From Turneriella sp942492915 (GTDB taxonomy: Bacteria > Spirochaetota > Leptospiria > Turneriellales > Turneriellaceae), in contig OW818662.1 of NCBI GenBank assembly GCA_942492915.1, positions 3,658,001 to 3,722,000 of the forward strand: 64,000 nucleotides of DNA. Reading direction: 5' to 3'. Position numbers and translations under genes: made by a program. Under the pieces are notes generated by a model, which was not told the DNA's origin, did no database searches, and worked only from the letters and a program-made list of their open reading frames with translations. Of this stretch, positions 33,578-45,988 are shown in pieces (position 1 is the first letter of the stretch; every line of letters begins with the position of its first letter).

Positions 33578-34723
33578 ATGGCAAAATTACTCGAAGCCGC
33601 TAACGCGGGTCAGGCAAAATTCTTTTTACAGTTCGGCGGGCAGGGTGCCCCGTATCTCAAAGAGATGCAGAAGCTCTATACCGAGGCTTCAATGAAGCCT
33701 TACTTTGATATCGTGGTCTCGGCTATTGAAGCTGCTGCCAAAATGGTCGAAGGCACCGTCGCGCACCCTGAAAAAGTTGACTTTCGTAAATGGCTTACCG
33801 AACCAGATTCTGCACCCGCAGACGATGCGATGTCGATAGCGGGCGTTTCTCTGGGGCTTATCGAAGCGACCCAGTTCGCGCACTATGAGTACCTGCACCA
33901 GCAGGGCTTTGACCGCAAGGCGATGCTGAAACACACCGTTGCGGCGAGCGGGCACAGCCAGGGTCTCATCGCTGCCAGCTTTACCGCGCTCGCGCTCGAG
34001 GGCCAGGCATACAACGATGCGCTTTACAAATATATTCAGTACCTATTCTTGATGGGCGTCCGCGCACAAGAGGTGTTTCCGCATATTCATGCGACTGCCG
34101 ACGAAAATGCGAAGAGCGAAGGCCTCGGAGCAAAAGGTCCTGCGCCGATGGTCGCGGTGCTCGGTGAGTCACACGCCACGATCGAAAGCTGGGTAAAAGA
34201 GTTCAATGGCGCAGCGAAGAAAATATTCGTCAGTCTCTATAACACTCCTAACAACCGCATTCTCTCAGGCGCGCGCGCAGACCTCATCGCGTTTCACGAA
34301 CGCTACAAGGCAGAATTTGAAGCCAAGCAGATCAAGTTTGTCTACCTGCGTTCAACCTGCCCGTTTCACTGCGAGCTGATGACGCCGATTCTCGAGAAGT
34401 TCAAGCCCGATCTCGCAAGAATCGGTTTTGATTTCAAAGGTGCGGATCTCAAATTTCCTGTTTATTCTTTCTGGGACGGAGCCAACCTGCAGAACGAGAC
34501 AGAGCTCGGCATGCGCATGACCGACGACCTCATGGTCAAAACCCTCTACTGGGAAAAATCGATGCTGCCTGTGAAAAACGACAAATCGATCACGGCGATT
34601 CTCGATTTTGGCCCGGGAAAGACGAGCCAGCGCCTCAGCATGGATACCCTCGCAGGCCTCGGCCACGAAGTGCCGGTCTATGCGATCGCGTTCGCGAAAG
34701 ATCTGAAAACAGTTCTGGAATAA
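33578..34723 (+). CDS. Stand-alone acyltransferase resembling type I fatty acid synthase AT domain
   Basis: 381 residues. The FGGQG opening, nucleophile motif SGHSQG (Ser in GHSQG rather than FabD's GHSLG), the NTPNNRILSG segment, a CPFHCELM motif with the catalytic His, and the FGPGKTS end match the acyl/malonyl transferase domains of FAS I and FAS-I-like synthases more than FabD. It would move an acyl group from CoA to a carrier protein. No carrier or ketosynthase lies next to it, so its pathway cannot be read here. Confidence 0.75.
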   Translation: MAKLLEAANAGQAKFFLQFGGQGAPYLKEMQKLYTEASMKPYFDIVVSAIEAAAKMVEGTVAHPEKVDFRKWLTEPDSAPADDAMSIAGVSLGLIEATQFAHYEYLHQQGFDRKAMLKHTVAASGHSQGLIAASFTALALEGQAYNDALYKYIQYLFLMGVRAQEVFPHIHATADENAKSEGLGAKGPAPMVAVLGESHATIESWVKEFNGAAKKIFVSLYNTPNNRILSGARADLIAFHERYKAEFEAKQIKFVYLRSTCPFHCELMTPILEKFKPDLARIGFDFKGADLKFPVYSFWDGANLQNETELGMRMTDDLMVKTLYWEKSMLPVKNDKSITAILDFGPGKTSQRLSMDTLAGLGHEVPVYAIAFAKDLKTVLE

Positions 34724-34724
34724 G

Positions 34725-34788
34725 ACTTATAAAGGCCGCGTAGGGGGTAGGTTTGAACCTACCCCTATGCCGTGGTGCCTTTATAAGT
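34725..34788. terminator. Two-tier hairpin between convergent genes
   Basis: Outer arms ACTTATAAAGGC and GCCTTTATAAGT (12 bp, perfect) enclose an inner perfect 10-bp stem GGGGTAGGTT/AACCTACCCC with a two-base loop. The right outer arm is part of the coding end of the STAS/zinc-ribbon gene. Probably a bidirectional terminator, though no long T-run follows. Confidence 0.65.
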
Positions 34789-35586
34789 GAAACGGAAACG
34801 GCACGCCGGGCAAAGATAATCGCCCCCCGTTGCCACACGCAGCACACTCTTACAGTTAGGGCAGGTGATGAGCCGTTTGGCTCCGGTGTTTACCTTGATC
34901 TCTTGTGCTTCGGGTGTGGGCGCGGCTGCACCTGGGGGCGCCATCGGCTGCTCCGCTGCTGCGGCAGCCGGCGCGACAGCGACAGGTTCGTTTGCGGGCG
35001 CAGCTGAAGCAGCGGGCGTAATCTTCGGCGGGGTTACATCCGCATCGATCGGGTGCAGACCTTTTTTGTCGGCCGAAAAGTTTTCTTCGACCACCATCTC
35101 ATTTTCAGAAGATACGAGTTTGCCAGTGAGCGGAGCAAGCGCGGGTGAAGAATTCTCTTCGGCGGGTTTCGGTTCATTTTCCGGTACGACCCGCAACTCG
35201 GCCATATCTACCATGTCAGGTGCGGCGGGTTTTTCGATTTTTCTGTAACCTGTGAGCAGCGCGATGGCTTCGTCATAGTCGGCCGCAAAGTGCATTTTTT
35301 GCTCGAGACCGAGAAAGCGCAGTAGCTGGCGTGTTTCGCCTGAAAGCTGATAGAGCACCATCTTGCCCGTCTGGTTCGCGAGATGCGCCTGCAGGTCGAT
35401 GAGTGCGCTGATGCCAGCAGACGAAATATATTCGAGGCAGAGGCAATCGAGAGCGAACGCGCGGTAGCCGGCTGTGATTTTTTCCTGAAACCAGCCGCGA
35501 AAATCAGAAGCGCTCTGCGAATCGAGCGAACCTTCGAGCTCGATGACCAGAACGTCTTTTTCGAGTGCGGTATTAAATTCGAGCAT
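34765..35586 (-). CDS. STAS domain protein with C-terminal zinc ribbon
   Basis: 273 residues. N-terminal STAS domain (1-115) with the switch serine in EYISSAG; a long Ala/Pro/Glu-rich linker; and a zinc ribbon at the end with cysteines 242, 245, 259 and 262 (CPNC...CPAC). The domain pairing is unusual. The STAS part suggests partner switching; the ribbon suggests binding of protein or nucleic acid. Its start is three bases from the stop of the upstream sensor gene, so the two are cotranscribed. Confidence 0.78.
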   Translation of the reverse strand: MLEFNTALEKDVLVIELEGSLDSQSASDFRGWFQEKITAGYRAFALDCLCLEYISSAGISALIDLQAHLANQTGKMVLYQLSGETRQLLRFLGLEQKMHFAADYDEAIALLTGYRKIEKPAAPDMVDMAELRVVPENEPKPAEENSSPALAPLTGKLVSSENEMVVEENFSADKKGLHPIDADVTPPKITPAASAAPANEPVAVAPAAAAAEQPMAPPGAAAPTPEAQEIKVNTGAKRLITCPNCKSVLRVATGGDYLCPACRFRFTYKGTTA

Positions 35587-35589
35587 GTC

Positions 35590-36588
35590 TTACGGGTTGG
35601 CGACCTGATTCGAACCGTGCGCAGGTTCAATCAGTATCGCATCGAGAATTTCGGTTTGCGGCCTTTGCTGCGGCAGCGCAGGCGGCGGTTGGTTCACGCG
35701 TTTTTCAATTTCGTTCAGTTTACCGCTCAGCGCCTGGAAACCATGCGAAACTTCGGTTTTGATGACTTCGTTTTCCCACAGGTACGTGAGCGCGCTCTTC
35801 CATTCGCGCTGTATGCCGTTCGCGCGCAGCAAAAAGGCAAAAAGTATAATCGCTGTAACGATAAAGCCGGCCAAAAAGGCGATGGCAAACAGTAACAGGT
35901 ACTTGTTCAGAATGGCAGTCAGGTAATAATATTCACCGAGCCGGTTCATGATCACGTGCAGCGTCGCATAAGACTTCTCTTTGCGCGTGCGCGGGTCTGT
36001 TTCTTTCAGCGCAACGCTGAAATCTGTCGAGTAGTGCACGTCAGCAGCCATGAGCGAATCGACGATGAATGAATTTTTACCGTGAAAGATGCCTTCGGGT
36101 TTCTCAAGGTTCTGCTGCTGCACGCTGTTCGCTTCATAAAAGAGCGAAGAATGGTAGAATTCGCTGTTATATTTTGCAGAAACAGCGTTGGCTGCTTCAC
36201 GCGTCACGGTCGTAACGAGTGAGATATCAGAGTGTGCCAGCACGCGGCCGTCTTTGCGCAGCACAAAGATTTCTGTTACCGGGCGTTCGCCTTCGAGGTA
36301 TTGGTTTTTATTCACAATGCCGCCGAAAATCGCGCTGAGCCGCGCGAGCGACTTTTCGTCGGTGGCTATGGTGCTGGCAGAAAGCGAGAGCGCAATTTCA
36401 CGCCCGCGCTCTGTATAGCCCATTTCGAGCTGCCGGCCCGTCTCTTTGAGCGAAATCAGGCAGAATGCCGTCAGCGCGCCGAGTAACAGCACCTCGATCA
36501 GCAAGAACACGCCCAGCGCGAAACTGAACGTGAAGCTGCGGACGCTGACCTTATCGCCTCGAAGTGCCTGGATGCCCTGCTGACCCAT
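35590..36588 (-). CDS. Membrane sensor with periplasmic domain and no output domain
   Basis: 332 residues. Two membrane segments (about 20-44 and 233-257) enclose a periplasmic region of ~190 residues with Cache-like sequence (TEIFVLRKDGRVLAHSDIS). The cytoplasmic part is only ~75 residues: a short helix (TEVSHGFQALSGKLNEIEKRV) and a Pro-rich end. No HAMP, kinase, methyl-accepting or cyclase domain is present, so it must signal through a partner, perhaps the STAS protein encoded next. Divergent from the CheA-like gene, 80 bp apart. Confidence 0.72.
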   Translation of the reverse strand: MGQQGIQALRGDKVSVRSFTFSFALGVFLLIEVLLLGALTAFCLISLKETGRQLEMGYTERGREIALSLSASTIATDEKSLARLSAIFGGIVNKNQYLEGERPVTEIFVLRKDGRVLAHSDISLVTTVTREAANAVSAKYNSEFYHSSLFYEANSVQQQNLEKPEGIFHGKNSFIVDSLMAADVHYSTDFSVALKETDPRTRKEKSYATLHVIMNRLGEYYYLTAILNKYLLLFAIAFLAGFIVTAIILFAFLLRANGIQREWKSALTYLWENEVIKTEVSHGFQALSGKLNEIEKRVNQPPPALPQQRPQTEILDAILIEPAHGSNQVANP

Positions 36589-36668
36589 ATTTTGTTATCG
36601 GCCGTCACGCTGAGCCTTTGCACAAAATTATTTCTCTGTCAGCCGCCGGTTTGCACCGAAAATAACAC

Positions 36669-39332
36669 ATGGCTGCCAGCGCCGAAGTATCGGCTTTTAT
36701 TGAAGACTTGAACGAAAACCTGGCCGCGATTGAGCAGGCGCTCGCGCTGCTCGAAGACACGCCCGACAGCACCGAGCAACTGCACGAAGTTTTTCGCGCC
36801 GCGCATACCATTAAAGGTAATGCTGCGATGATGAACCTGACGAACCTCGTCGCCCTGGGTCACGCTGTCGAAACCGCCCTTCAAGAGGTTCTTGCGGGCA
36901 CGGTACCCGTGACCCGCGACGCGCTGAGCCTGTTCAGCGAATGCCACGCTGCGATGCAGACGATCGGCAATGCGTTGAAGCGGGGCGATGATCCCGCGAA
37001 TGTTGCCATACGTCCGCTCACCGACAGAATTCAGGTCTTGCTGCTCGAAGCGGGCCGGCCCGGCGCTGTGCAGGTGCTCGCAGAAACGGAGCGTGAACTT
37101 ACTGTCACGCTGCATATTTCGCGTGCTGAGCTCGCTCCTTCTGTTCGCGCCTTTCTCGCCGAAACCCGCCTCGCCGAATTCGGCACCATTGTGCGCAAAG
37201 AGCCTGTGGATGAAGTACTGGAATCGCCGCAGTTCGCCGCGTCAGACCGGCAGCTGCTGTTTGTGCTGCGGACAGCCGCTGATACCGCAGAAATTCAGGA
37301 TAATCTGAACATCGATCTTATTGAAAACGTCGCGATCGTCGAAGGTGCGACGACCGCCGCCGCCGCACAGGCGCAGGCTCGCACCGCAATAGCGGCCGCG
37401 AAGAATGCGGACGTACCTGCAGAGATCAGCGCCCCGCAAAGCGATACCGTGCGTCTTTCGGTACGTACGCTCGACCAATTGCTCAACCTGACGGGCGAGC
37501 TCGTGATTACGAACAGCGGTCTGCAGCATTTGGCCGACGAGTTTTCTGTTTCGCATTTGCCTGCCGACGATTCTTTGAAACTCACGGAGAAAAGTCGTGA
37601 GATCTTTCGCGTTGCCGCAGAAATTCAGGCGATTGTCATGAAGGCGCGTATGCTGCCCATTGAACATGTGTTTTCACGTTTCAAACGTTTCGTACGCGAC
37701 TATGCGGACAAGTCGGGCAAGGCGATACGCCTCGATATTGCGGGTGCAGAAACCGAGCTTGATAAACGTGTCATCGACGAAATGGTGAAGCCGCTGACTC
37801 ACCTGATACGCAATTCCCTCGACCACGGCGTCGAGTCGCCCGAAGAGCGTATCGCCCAGGGAAAGACCGCCGAAGCAACTCTGCGCATCGCCGCGATGCA
37901 ATCGGGAAGCAGCATTTTGATTTCGGTCGAAGACGACGGCCGCGGACTCAGCCGAAATAAAATAATCGAACGGGCGATCGCTAAAAATCTGATTGCGGCT
38001 GAACGCGCCGACCAACTGACCGAAGCCGAAGTGCATGAATTCATATTTATGCCCGGTTTTTCAACCAAAGAGGCGGCCGACGACATATCGGGTCGGGGTT
38101 TTGGTATGGACATTGTGCGCGATTCGATTCGCAAACTATCCGGTGATCTGCAGATCCATTCTGTCGAAGGGCAGGGTACGCGTATGGTTGTCAAGTTGCC
38201 GCTTACGCTGGCGATTCTGACTGCGCTCACGTTCAAGGTGCGTAACGACGTTTTTGCCGCACCACTCAGCGCCATTGAAGAGAGCCTGCGCTTGCCGGCA
38301 GGGAGCGTCGTGCGCGTGCAGGGTCGTGAAATGCTGCATGTGCGCGACCAGATGATACCTTTCATTCGTCTCGACCGGGCACTCGGGTATCCGCCTATCG
38401 AAGAGACAGAGGCTTTTGTGCATGTGATTCTGGCCGAAGTCAACCGCCACAAAGTAGCCATCAGCATTGATGAGTTTCTCAAGAAACAAGAGCTTGTGGT
38501 GAAGTCATTGGGCGAAAACTACCGTCAGGTTCCAGGTTTGGCGGGTGCTTCAATGCTCGGCGACAACGACATCATCTTCATCGTCGATCTCGAAGAAATT
38601 GTACAAATGCACAGGCAGCGCGGGCAAACAGTCTCGCGAGATAGCCGGGAAAACAGCCGCTTAGCAAATAATGATCGCCAAAGCGTGGCAGAATCAGAAA
38701 CGATTGGCGAGTTTAATGACCTCGCAGATGTAGAGGCTACCTCAAGTGAGCAACACCCGATGACACCAATCATTGACATCAACGACAAAGAATTTGTGCG
38801 TAAGTGGATTGCGCAAAGTAACAAGACCGCAGTCCAGGGCATTCAAATGCTCACGGGCATCAGCACTATTTCAGTCAAAAAAAGCAAGGGTTCGAGACTC
38901 AAGGCTGAGAAGTCCCACGAGGCAACGCGCAAGATTCTCGATCGTATTGATGACATCATATTGATTCACCTGCCGATGCTGCCCGCAGCCGGAGCCATCG
39001 ATCTGGTGCTTGAACGAAACGCCGCGGAGAAAATGTCAAAAATTCTGTTTCAGGCCGCCGGTATTGCATATGAGGGTGAGTTCGACCCGAGCCCGCTTCT
39101 CGAAATCACCAATATTCTCGGCAGTGCATACACCAATACGCTCACGTTCTTGACCGAAAAATCTGTCGAACCTGCGACGCCATCGCTCATGTCTACACCT
39201 GGCGCGATTCGCGCGCTGATCGACGAACGCCTCGCCTCGCCCCGCTCAGAGCTGCTTGTGATTGAGAACCAGTTCAGAATTGGCGACGAAGATATTGAGA
39301 TCGGGCTGATGATTTATCTGACGGGCAACTAA
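36669..39332 (+). CDS. CheA-type histidine kinase fused to a CheC-like phosphatase domain
   Basis: 887 residues. Hpt domain at 1-110 with phospho-acceptor His46 (AAHTIKGN); a linker; dimerisation helices from about 260 (TLDQLLNLTGELV); HATPase with N-box HLIRNSLDHGV, DDGRGLS and GRGFGMDIV; CheW-like domain (about 500-650). The last ~190 residues carry a CheC-type helix: S-P-L-L-E-I-T-N, matching the D/S-x3-E-x2-N phosphatase signature, followed by ILGSAYTNTL and a Pro ~20 residues later. No receiver domain is present. The fusion suggests one protein that both phosphorylates and dephosphorylates a CheY-like partner. Confidence 0.85.
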   Translation: MAASAEVSAFIEDLNENLAAIEQALALLEDTPDSTEQLHEVFRAAHTIKGNAAMMNLTNLVALGHAVETALQEVLAGTVPVTRDALSLFSECHAAMQTIGNALKRGDDPANVAIRPLTDRIQVLLLEAGRPGAVQVLAETERELTVTLHISRAELAPSVRAFLAETRLAEFGTIVRKEPVDEVLESPQFAASDRQLLFVLRTAADTAEIQDNLNIDLIENVAIVEGATTAAAAQAQARTAIAAAKNADVPAEISAPQSDTVRLSVRTLDQLLNLTGELVITNSGLQHLADEFSVSHLPADDSLKLTEKSREIFRVAAEIQAIVMKARMLPIEHVFSRFKRFVRDYADKSGKAIRLDIAGAETELDKRVIDEMVKPLTHLIRNSLDHGVESPEERIAQGKTAEATLRIAAMQSGSSILISVEDDGRGLSRNKIIERAIAKNLIAAERADQLTEAEVHEFIFMPGFSTKEAADDISGRGFGMDIVRDSIRKLSGDLQIHSVEGQGTRMVVKLPLTLAILTALTFKVRNDVFAAPLSAIEESLRLPAGSVVRVQGREMLHVRDQMIPFIRLDRALGYPPIEETEAFVHVILAEVNRHKVAISIDEFLKKQELVVKSLGENYRQVPGLAGASMLGDNDIIFIVDLEEIVQMHRQRGQTVSRDSRENSRLANNDRQSVAESETIGEFNDLADVEATSSEQHPMTPIIDINDKEFVRKWIAQSNKTAVQGIQMLTGISTISVKKSKGSRLKAEKSHEATRKILDRIDDIILIHLPMLPAAGAIDLVLERNAAEKMSKILFQAAGIAYEGEFDPSPLLEITNILGSAYTNTLTFLTEKSVEPATPSLMSTPGAIRALIDERLASPRSELLVIENQFRIGDEDIEIGLMIYLTGN

Positions 39333-39355
39333 CAGGTTCCTGAAAAAGGAGCCTG

Positions 39356-39357
<2 letters not shown>
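39331..39357. terminator. Bidirectional terminator between cheA-like gene and carB
   Basis: AACAGGTTCC and GGAGCCTGTT form a 10-bp stem with one mismatch and a TGAAAAA loop. It overlaps the last two bases of the CheA-like stop and part of the carB stop. Confidence 0.6.
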
Positions 39358-42715
<3,358 letters not shown>

Positions 42716-42864
42716 GCGTCATAACGCGCCCTCGACACAGGCGGTCAAAGAGTGTGGAACTTTTAATCTGCCTCATGGGTCTGCGTCGTACTATGGCGGC
42801 GTTTGTACTTTACAGGCCCGTTGGGTAAGGGGTGGTCACAGCAACTGTGTCCGTACCCGCGCAA

Positions 42865-43644
42865 ATGGCTTCGACGCATCGCAATCCTCATCGTTTTTTG
42901 TACTGTCTTTTGGCCGCGCTGCCAGTCTTGGGTGTGCCGGAGAGCATTTCAGCCTTTGCCACTTCGGCGCGCCCGCACCTGTTTTTTGTCGAAGGCGCGC
43001 TGGGCGGCGGCTGGAACTCGGCGTTTGACCGGGAACGCGATATCGTCAACGAAGCCGGGCCGTTCTATTGGCCTTACGCGGGTAATCGCTACCGTTACCG
43101 CCCGTCAGATCTGGTGTTGACGTGGGGGTTTGGCTATGAATTTCTGCTGAACCATTGGGCGGGTTTCAGGGCAGCGTATTCGTATACGTCATATCTGAAC
43201 CACTGGACCGCGCGCACGGGCTCGGGCCGTTACAGCCGCAGCTCGACGGTCGGCAGCCAGGTCGCAGAAACCGACGGCTATTTTGTTGGCCCCGTGTTTC
43301 GCTGGCAACCATTTGACTGGCCGATACTTCTTGAGCTACCGATTCTCTGGGGCATGCACTCCGGCAGCTATTACCCCTTACCGGCCTACACCGAGTTTCG
43401 CGAACTGAGCGGTGTGCTGCCGCAGCTCGCCGACGAATACCGCGACCAGCCGCTCAAACTATCTAAATGGCGCTACGGTGTCGGTGTCGCGTTCATGCAA
43501 GAAGGATTTCCCCTGTACGCAAGTATGCAGTTCTTGATGGAATCTGCAGTCACCCTCACGACAGTCGGGCCTGGCGACATGCTGCCCGCAGGTTCAGCCT
43601 GGCAGGCATTTATTGTGACAATTGCAGTCGGCTGGCGAATCTAG
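42865..43644 (+). CDS. Exported outer-membrane barrel-like protein
   Basis: 259 residues from ATG 42865; GTG 42832 with AAGGGG nearby is an alternative that adds 11. A signal peptide-like start (HRNPHRFLYCLLAALPVLG) leads to a Trp/Tyr/Gly-rich protein with alternating strands (LTWGFGYEFLL, GYFVGPVFRWQPF) ending FIVTIAVGWRI, a barrel-like last strand. No named family recognised. Divergent from carB. A short AAGTTG/CAACTT stem follows the stop at about 43653-43672. Confidence 0.62.
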   Translation: MASTHRNPHRFLYCLLAALPVLGVPESISAFATSARPHLFFVEGALGGGWNSAFDRERDIVNEAGPFYWPYAGNRYRYRPSDLVLTWGFGYEFLLNHWAGFRAAYSYTSYLNHWTARTGSGRYSRSSTVGSQVAETDGYFVGPVFRWQPFDWPILLELPILWGMHSGSYYPLPAYTEFRELSGVLPQLADEYRDQPLKLSKWRYGVGVAFMQEGFPLYASMQFLMESAVTLTTVGPGDMLPAGSAWQAFIVTIAVGWRI

Positions 43645-43904
43645 AAAATAAGAAGTTGCTCGTTAACAACTTGGCGCGCACGCGTGCAAAAGCATAGACG
43701 ATCATGGCCGTCAGCGCAAGTTCTGGGACGATGATATAGACGGCAACATGCCCCCGCATTAAGTTACACCGAGGGTGATATTTTTATGCCAGCAGACCGA
43801 CCTCGTCTGAGATTACAAGTACGATCTGGATAGAAAGGCCGACCGGCGGGGTCGCTGAGAAAATTCGCACTTTACACGACGATCTTTTGCCGCAAAACGT
43901 GGCA

Positions 43905-44738
43905 ATGCGAAAAGTGGGCTTCGTGGTCGCGCTTCCCTTCTGGTTCACGGCATGCCAGATGCAGAGCTGGGGAAATTTTAGTGAGGTAGAAGCTGGCAAC
44001 ACCACCACAAGCTGCTCCGGCCCCATCGCAGGCATTACGATTACATCGGGTGGCAGCAATTTCACCGCGCTGCCGACAATTACCGCTGTCGGCTCGGGCT
44101 CTGGTGCGACATTTGCACCCCTGCTTACCGCCACTACCGTCGCAAGCCTTACGTTAACCGCAGGTGGAACAGGCTTTGGCGGGCCCGTATTTGGCGGCTC
44201 AGTGGATATCACGGGTGGCGGCGGAGCAGGCGCAACGGCAAATGCAACCGCGAACTACCAAATCATTTCGTACACCGTAAATGCACCAGGATCGGGTTAT
44301 CAAGACGGCGGGCCCTATCCGGTTCCAGTTACTGGCACTGGTACGCTGGCACAGGCAAACATTACGGTCACAGGCGGAGGAATAAGTTTAGCAAATGTCT
44401 TAATGGCCGGTAGCGGTTATACTGGGGTGCCAACACTTAACCTCGCCGCGATTCCACCTGGAACTGGTACCGGGGGTATGGTAACGCCAACTCTAGGTAA
44501 CGGAAGCATTACATCATTAACCCTCGGTGCACCCGGCGGCGGCTACACGTTTCCACCGGCAGTGGCTATCACAGGCGGCACGGGCGCAACCGCGACCGCC
44601 AATTTAACCCCGACCAGTCTTGCTTCAGCCTCCGTGACTTCGGGCGGCGTTGGTTACGGAAAAGATACAGCCGTCAGCATTACAGGTGGCGGGGGCACGG
44701 GCGCAACGGCGACCGTGCAGATTCAGGGTTGTCCCTGA
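43905..44738 (+). CDS. Glycine-rich repeat lipoprotein
   Basis: 277 residues from ATG 43905. Signal peptide with lipobox FTAC (Cys after WFTA) marks a lipoprotein. The mature protein is a Gly/Thr/Ala-rich repeat array of ~35-45-residue units: I-T-x-G-G-x-x-Y/F, P-x-I/V, ITGGGG-x-GATA. This pattern is seen in large surface and phage-tail-like proteins. Ends with GCP. The 260-bp gap before it holds only the stem noted above and a weak minus-strand frame. Confidence 0.68.
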   Translation: MRKVGFVVALPFWFTACQMQSWGNFSEVEAGNTTTSCSGPIAGITITSGGSNFTALPTITAVGSGSGATFAPLLTATTVASLTLTAGGTGFGGPVFGGSVDITGGGGAGATANATANYQIISYTVNAPGSGYQDGGPYPVPVTGTGTLAQANITVTGGGISLANVLMAGSGYTGVPTLNLAAIPPGTGTGGMVTPTLGNGSITSLTLGAPGGGYTFPPAVAITGGTGATATANLTPTSLASASVTSGGVGYGKDTAVSITGGGGTGATATVQIQGCP

Positions 44739-44897
44739 GAATTTAGAATTTAAGAAATTACTCCCCGCTTGTAGCAGAGGGAGACAGAATCTCTCAGACG
44801 CAAAGCCTGGTTTCAGGGGGACAGAATGGCTCATTTGCTAGAGCTTAGTCTGCCCTGATGCTTGACTGTATCAAGCCCCTAGATCCATTCTTGTTTC

Positions 44898-45674
44898 TTA
44901 TTTCAGAAATTCTCCGAATACCCAACCATCCAGCTCAGCAGAGACAGCCTTCTCAGGGTGAACGGAAAGTACTTTGATATAGTACCAATAGTTAGACCAC
45001 TTCTGAACCTTATCCTTTTCTCTTGTTCTAGCAAACACCTGAATCTGTGTCCCTTTTGATAAATTGGAGCGTTTAATACCTCCCTCACCATCCCATTCTA
45101 GTAATTCTCCGTTGATAGAAGGGCCTTTTCGCACCTTAAGTGTGCTGGTAACTTTCATTTTCTTGACATGAACAACAACAGGAATTGTACCGATATTTCT
45201 GGGAGCACCATTCGGAACTTTGGCTGATACGTTAAAAATTTCAAAGGAATCAGGTGAACAATGCAATTTCTCAGCATAGTCTAAGGAATCAGCAACTGGT
45301 TGCAATTTGCAGGTAAAACTCTCAGGCAAATGTACACCGCCGTCGCCGGCCTTGTACACTATGTCGGAAATCTGAAGTTGCCCATCCTTTACCAAATAGG
45401 ACCCGGTTAATGACCCTGATGCCTCGAAACCATGCCAAAAAAACTCAACACTCTTGTTCTTTGAAAACGTGATTCTTTCGAATTTGCTGCCCTCGAAATC
45501 CTTATACTTTTCAGCATACCAGCGGCTTTTTATCAATTTGTCTGCAGTTAGTTTCAAGTCATTTGCATACATTCCCGGATTATGAAATAACACCAAGAAA
45601 AGCAAACCAACAACCAGGTATCTCTTCTCGTACTTTGAAATGCTATCTTGAACAGGTAGAAACTTACTCATCAT
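44898..45674 (-). CDS. Exported SH3-like domain protein in A+T-rich DNA
   Basis: 258 residues from ATG 45674 (or 45671). A hydrophobic leader (YLVVGLLFLVLFHNPG) follows a short basic segment. The C-terminal ~90 residues form a bacterial SH3-like domain (STLKVRKGPSINGELLEW, GTQIQVFART, WYYIKVLS, GWVFGEFL). Its DNA is visibly A+T-richer than all neighbours, with Leptospira-like codon use, suggesting recent arrival. Flanking DNA (44739-44897) carries two copies of a short GACAGAAT...CTCA motif but no transposase. Confidence 0.7.
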   Translation of the reverse strand: MMSKFLPVQDSISKYEKRYLVVGLLFLVLFHNPGMYANDLKLTADKLIKSRWYAEKYKDFEGSKFERITFSKNKSVEFFWHGFEASGSLTGSYLVKDGQLQISDIVYKAGDGGVHLPESFTCKLQPVADSLDYAEKLHCSPDSFEIFNVSAKVPNGAPRNIGTIPVVVHVKKMKVTSTLKVRKGPSINGELLEWDGEGGIKRSNLSKGTQIQVFARTREKDKVQKWSNYWYYIKVLSVHPEKAVSAELDGWVFGEFLK

Positions 45675-45988
45675 GTGCAGTGACGTCGCGCGGCGTCTTT
45701 CGGGCGTAAAGCCAGTTTTTAGACGGTACAAAATGATACGTTACTTGTGGTGCGAGCGTCTTCGCTCTCTGTCTTCAGAGCGTAGTCAAACCACCTGTGG
45801 TGAGAGTAGTCGAACCATGGGAAGTCAGGGCCTTAAAGAGATAGATTTGCGCCTGGCGACCCTAACGGTTGCGGGCCTTAACCTGACGAGATGCAGATCA
45901 CTTGCCCCGGGAAATAGTTGCTCGCCAAAATGCCCGAAAGTTGAACATTGGTTCACCGTCGGGCTCTACGCTCGAACGGCGGAGAGCA
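45675..45988. other. Gap with REP-like repeats, no gene seen
   Basis: A 314-bp interval without a convincing gene. It holds two degenerate copies of the dispersed GAGCGNAGTCGAA-type motif (45778-45792, 45802-45816) separated by an ACCAC/GTGGT stem, and a GAGCG-TCTT-CGCTC stem at about 45753-45767. The promoter of the following gene is probably in its last part. Confidence 0.5.

Noticed and set aside
43610..43759. Minus-strand frame for a 49-residue hydrophobic peptide
   Set aside because: It has no ribosome-binding site and overlaps the end of the plus-strand barrel gene; nothing else supports it.
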